This document shows positions 59,655 to 64,000 of a DNA stretch of 64,000 nt, one piece after another. The stretch is from Taenia hydatigena (lineage: Eukaryota > Platyhelminthes > Cestoda > Cyclophyllidea > Taeniidae). Made by a program: the position numbers and the translations under genes. A model generated the notes under the pieces. It searched no databases and was not told the origin of the DNA. It saw nothing but the letters and a program-made list of their open reading frames with translations. Location: contig JADWOT020000005.1 of NCBI GenBank assembly GCA_036345935.2, positions 3,962,696 through 4,026,695 on the forward strand, in the 5' to 3' direction. Numbering within the stretch: position 1 is the first letter of the stretch; every line of letters starts with the position of its first letter.

Positions 59655-60769
59655 ACCCCTGCATCGGTACCACATCCTACATATTCCATCACAAAAGTAC
59701 TGCTGCTGCTACGGTTGCTGCTTCTTGTTTTCGATCATTGCACCCGTCTGACGCTACGCAAAGAAAACAGTTTAGTACCCGTCCACATCCATAACATTTC
59801 CTTCGGTAATACTTTTTATTGTTGCTAATGTGTGCGCGCACTTGATGTTGTTGGAAACAGTGAAGTTGTTTCTGTGACTACTTTCTTATCGTTTGGGTTA
59901 GTGACATGTTTGTGAGCACGTTATGGTGGCAGTTTTGCCTTCCTTCTAATCTTTCTCTGTGGTCGTTGAAGCTGGCCAAGTGGTGGGAAAGTGTTGGCGC
60001 ACTCCTGATGGTGGCGTGCTGTGTACCTCCAAACCCTGTTAAGGTAAATTGATTAATGGCAGTGCCTCTGAGATTCCCTCCATGGTTTTCTTACGCTAAT
60101 CGGTGCCCCTTAAATGCACGTTTGCTTGCATTCAGATCGTAACACCCATCAGCTCTGTGTTTCTATTTTGTTTAGAAAAGTTGTTTATAGGCTGGCTTTC
60201 AGGTTAATTTGTGTTGGCATTCACGGTTTTTACAAGGTTTCGGTCAGTAGGAAATGGAGGTAATTTGTGCCTTTTAGTTCCCTCCCCCTGGCGGTACTTC
60301 CAACGCTGCTGTGGGTGGGATTCTCTCATCGTTTAATTTGTGTGCGATTCGTTGTATCCACTCGTGCGATTTGATAGAATTGGTTAGCAAAAAGCTTCTC
60401 CCGGGACAAGTTTTATGGTTTGCACCATGGGCGTTGATGGTCTTTCACCAGTGGTGCTGGGGAAATGATCACGTGGATTCAAAGTACGTTAGCTTATAAG
60501 GTCAGCTAAATTCTCACACTTCCGGAGAATGAAGTGTGAGGGCAGCTGCTCCACAAGTCCAGCCTTCGTTAATGGCTTAAAAAAGCGACAAATTTTGAGG
60601 ATTAGCTCTTCTGAAAGCTAACTCAGGAGACTTTGTGCACTCCCCTTTCCTGTTCAGGAAACGGTCACTTCGCAAAGGGAAAGTCATTGATCCACCTTTG
60701 ACCAAATGTGGCCTGGTGAGGGGCGGTCGGTGGGCACGATTTCCCACAGGCGTGCGTGGACCGACGTGT

Positions 60770-60807
60770 GCGTTCGTGTGTGTGCGTGTCTGCGTGCACA
60801 CGAACGC
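60770..60807. repeat. GT-rich hairpin
   Basis: Arms GCGTTCGTGTG (60770-60780) and CACACGAACGC (60797-60807) are exact reverse complements around a 16-base GT-rich loop. It lies in a GT/CG-alternating tract that could also adopt Z-DNA-like structure. Confidence 0.6.
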
Positions 60808-60888
60808 CTCGTTTCTGCGTTGCCTCCACTAACGACTGGCTTTGCGCTCTACGGCCTCGTTTACGCCATCGTTCAATTGGCGCTCTGC

Positions 60889-60910
60889 TTAAGGTCACTT
60901 GTGACCTTAA
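60889..60910. promoter_or_regulatory. Perfect 10-bp inverted repeat with nuclear-receptor-type half-sites
   Basis: TTAAGGTCAC, two T, then GTGACCTTAA. Each arm contains AGGTCA, the core half-site of nuclear receptors, giving an inverted repeat with a 4-base spacer. The sequence shows the symmetry directly; regulatory use is inference, and no gene was found beside it. Confidence 0.45.
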
Positions 60911-63900
60911 ATGAGTGGTGTCTAGCTGAAACTTAACTGGATGAACTTGTTATTTGCTGCGCCAGGATCGGTGTTTGAAGAGGTACATTTGGGTTAAATT
61001 GGCAAATTACTGATTGGAAATGCGCGATTGATAGACCCAATTAATAAGACTCATAAATTTTTAAAGTTGTGTGTGCTAAATACTCCCATGCATTGCGCCT
61101 ATGCAGTTTATGTGCGTGGGGTCATTTCTAGATGCATAGTGGCAACATAGAAGGCGACAAAAAAAGCAGCCTACGGCTCCTAATTTAGCTTGGTAGCCCT
61201 CACCTGTTTGTAAAATGCACTCAAGTGTTTTTGTGCAGGTACTGCAATGCGGAGATTGGTATGCGTCGGTCCACCGGCTATGCTTGTATTCGCTTCTCTC
61301 TAACCTTCAACCATCAAGTCACCAAACAATGGCTTTAGGGAGTCAGTTTTGCTTTGCATATCGTGTTCGATGATAGTGTGGAACAGCGTCAAATGTTACT
61401 AGGCGTGCAGTCGGTAATATTTGCTTGCAGATGTGTTTGCATTCGTCTCCAAGTCCACGCACGCATTCACACGTAGTAAACTGAGAAATGTGTGTTGCGT
61501 TGGAGGCTAAGAAGCCAGTCATGTGTGTTTCGGTCTTTGAAATTCCATGGTGGAAGATGAAGGCTAGTAAAAAGGACCAAAGCCGCAACAACACGCCCAT
61601 GTTGGAGTGCGGAAAGTGGCTGCATGAATGACTGACCCGTGATAAGAAGGGGCTTTTGTACCACCTCTGAGGCACCGCTGCCCGCGACAGCATTTTCAAG
61701 AATTCGTCTTCACGTCTACCATCTATTCACCCACTCGGCGCGTGGATGTGGATATCTAGTTCTTCAGAAGGAGTCGCGATTTTTGATTGGAGGAAAGGTT
61801 GGAGGTGGTGCCTTTGACTTCCTTAATTCGTCACGATCACTTTTCCCTCAGCTCCATGTGTGTATCACCTAGTCTTACAATCGGACGATGACAAGTTCGT
61901 GTGCAAACTAAGAATGGAAATTTGGGATATGTCAATGCGATAAAATCTAAGCTGTCTAGAGTGGGACTTTTTTCTTGACCTTTAAGATCTACACGAATGA
62001 TGCAAAAATAGAAATCGTGACAATTTCTTGCTTTTCAGGGAATTCAGTTACCCGGAATATGAGCTGGTCGAGTGGATGAAAACCCAGCAGAGTCAGACCT
62101 AGTAGTTAACTGAGATAACGTTGTTCTGCAAAAAAGTTCATCGGTGTATACGGTCTGCAAAACTCAATCAAATCTGTCATTTTTTACCAAGGCAAGCATT
62201 GGTGTGCAGTTTTACAGAATTGTGATCTTGATTTTCAAACTCTATCACAACCTAGATTTCATCGCATAATCGGATTGCCTTTTTAAGAATTAGCTAGAAA
62301 CAACGGCAACTAAAAAATCACTGATGTTAAGGTCAGAATTCCGAGTTGGGTTTGCGAATGCTTAAATCGGTTATGTGGAGAACACAATTCCGTTCGGTCT
62401 ATCGATGACCTTGAAAGGCATGGCAACCATTTTGCATATTTATGTAATTTACTTAAAAGTGGGTTCAATGGCGCTGTGTCGCAAGTATTAACAGGCTGGT
62501 AGAAAGCCCTCTGAAGTAGAACAATCGGAGAAGCGTCGATGGGTTGGAGACATGAATTGCTTTTAATTAAGCCTGGATTGATTAAGCAGTCTGGTTTTTC
62601 TACTATCACTTTATGAGTTGAAGTGAGCGCATGAAAATGACTAGATTTGAGATGTAATGGCTAAACTATGGCGAAACAACATCTGTTTCAGGTTTATTTT
62701 TGCCTACCGCAGTTATTAAGGGTATGTGGGTAGCCTCTAGGCTTCTATGGGGATTGGCGTGCTACACCTTTGACAGTGGTAAACAAGTCCAGTTCGGATT
62801 GAGAAAAAATGTCGAAATCGACATTGGATACCTAACGACGGGCAAAAGGTTTTGCAGTGGCATCTAGCTTAGGTCAATCATTCTAATCTGTAAGGGTTCA
62901 CTATGAAGCTGTTCATGCCACCTCTCCAAAGTTGCAATAAATAAATGCGATGTGTCAGTCTTCTGAAACAATGTCCAGCCTTGAGCTCTACGAAAACGGA
63001 GTTTCCTTTAGCATAATTCACAAAGATGACAAAACCGTGAACCAAATGTGGTGATGACGGAATTCGAAGAAAAACCACAAGGCGTCGCAAATGAAGGCAC
63101 TCGCTCCAACTGCTCGGTCAATGGATTTGACTCATCAATCTCCTTATTTAGAGCTACAACCTCCTGAAATTAGCAATGAATAATCATCTCTCGCATAGTA
63201 TGGGATAAGTAAAACCGTGACTCCCGCCGTCCAGGTTCTATAAAGGGCGTTGGCATAGAGTAAAAAAAGATTTTCACTCTAATGTTATGGAATGTTCTAG
63301 AAGTATTTATACTTCTTTCCTTGTTTCTCCTAATTGGTCAACATATGTACTTGTATTTTAAGGTCAGTAAGGACACATTCAGAAGGGTCGGACCTTGTGA
63401 TTGTATCGGGCACATTCGCGCATTATTAAGGTATAAAATCATTTGGGAACGTGACAAAACCCATGCCTGCTGGTTAGCAGTTCGTAATAACTGACAGCTC
63501 AAGAGTACTCTTCTCAGGGGAGGTAATGAGCGATAAATTTCAACTTTAATGGGTACAATTTAAGCAAGCGCAAGCCACACGTGTGGAGATCATGTTCCCA
63601 GTCCTCAAAGTCCGGTATGCGCGACTCGATCAGAAGCAACAATCCATTACCAAGATCAAATATCTTCACCCGACGCTTGCGTTCCGACAACTCTCAGTAA
63701 TCCGCACTCGTCCTTTGTGAATGATCAAAAAGGATCATTTCTTGACCTTATGGGATGCACTAAACAAAACTTAGTGGGACAATGGAACTTGTCTAGTCCA
63801 ATGCTGGCTTCCATCCTGATTTCAAGACCAAGAACTTTCCCACTTTTCCCCACAAGTAGTCTGGAGCCTGGCACCTTATCCGGACCTGCTATCACGGACC

Positions 63901-64000
63901 ACTGTTTCATCCACCTTCAAGCTGAGTTTCTGCGAGCAAAACACCCTCGCATGGTGACTACTTTTCATATTCTTTTACAATGGCCGTTCAGCTTGCCTAC

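Larger units (their letters stand above)
59655..64000. other. 4.3-kb region with no supported gene
   Basis: No ORF here reads like a known protein. It holds the HSP110 3' end, a GT-rich hairpin (60770-60807) and a perfect inverted repeat (60889-60910). Two exon-like pieces deserve mention only as candidates. On the minus strand, about 63164-63006, after a TTTCAG acceptor, reads EVVALNKEIDESNPLTEQLE. On the plus strand, a frame open from about 63563 runs past the window end without a stop. Neither matches a family I know. Confidence 0.4.

Noticed and set aside
63563..64000. Plus-strand frame of 146 codons open to the window edge
   Set aside because: A stop-free run of this length is expected a few times by chance in 64 kb over six frames, and the residues resemble no family. 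It could be revisited with sequence to the right.

Overview
This window is nuclear DNA from a eukaryote with many small introns. It is most likely a taeniid tapeworm (Echinococcus or Taenia lineage). Three things point there. Protein-coding exons are animal-like. Several genes carry introns of only about 31-35 bp near their 5' ends, a flatworm habit. Non-coding LTR elements of about 0.9 kb, flanked by ~185 bp repeats, match what is known of the taeniid TRIM (Ta-TRIM) family. No rRNA, tRNA, CRISPR or bacterial-style operon was seen. Exon edges were read by eye from splice signals and frame, so they may be off by a base or two.

Layout from left to right. 1-6.1 kb (-): 5' part of the Integrator scaffold gene INTS1, running off the left edge. 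7.0-8.8 kb: a pile-up of TRIM sequence (one full element, three solo LTRs, one LTR scrap). 9.2-17.4 kb (+): an EF-hand/WD40 protein of the WDR49/WDR64 type. 18.1-21.5 kb (+): a nicotinic acetylcholine receptor subunit without the alpha-type paired cysteines. 21.6-22.4 kb (-): KRTCAP2, an oligosaccharyltransferase subunit. 22.9-24.1 kb (+): MRM1-like mitochondrial rRNA 2'-O-methyltransferase. 24.5-28.1 kb (+): CCHCR1-like coiled-coil protein. 28.4-30.3 kb (-): glucose-6-phosphatase. 30.4-30.9 kb (+): a possible small unrecognised gene. 32.0-53.2 kb (+): TMEM131, by far the largest gene here. 53.5-54.4 kb (-): CCDC124. 55.2-56.1 kb (+): a second full TRIM. 56.5-59.7 kb (+): an HSP110/HSPA4-family chaperone. 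59.7-64 kb: no gene that can be supported, but a perfect 10-bp-arm inverted repeat and a GT-rich hairpin.

The genes do not form one pathway. They are ordinary housekeeping and cell-biology genes: RNA 3' processing, mitochondrial rRNA modification, centrosome/P-body scaffold, N-glycosylation, collagen and secretory cargo export, ribosome hibernation and protein folding. One neuronal ion channel and one gluconeogenic phosphatase join them. The less ordinary points are: TRIM/LTR copies placed 5' of both INTS1 and the HSP110 gene; a short reading frame kept at equal length in both TRIM copies; very short introns; a GC-AG intron in the glucose-6-phosphatase gene; and a non-alpha, cation-type receptor subunit.
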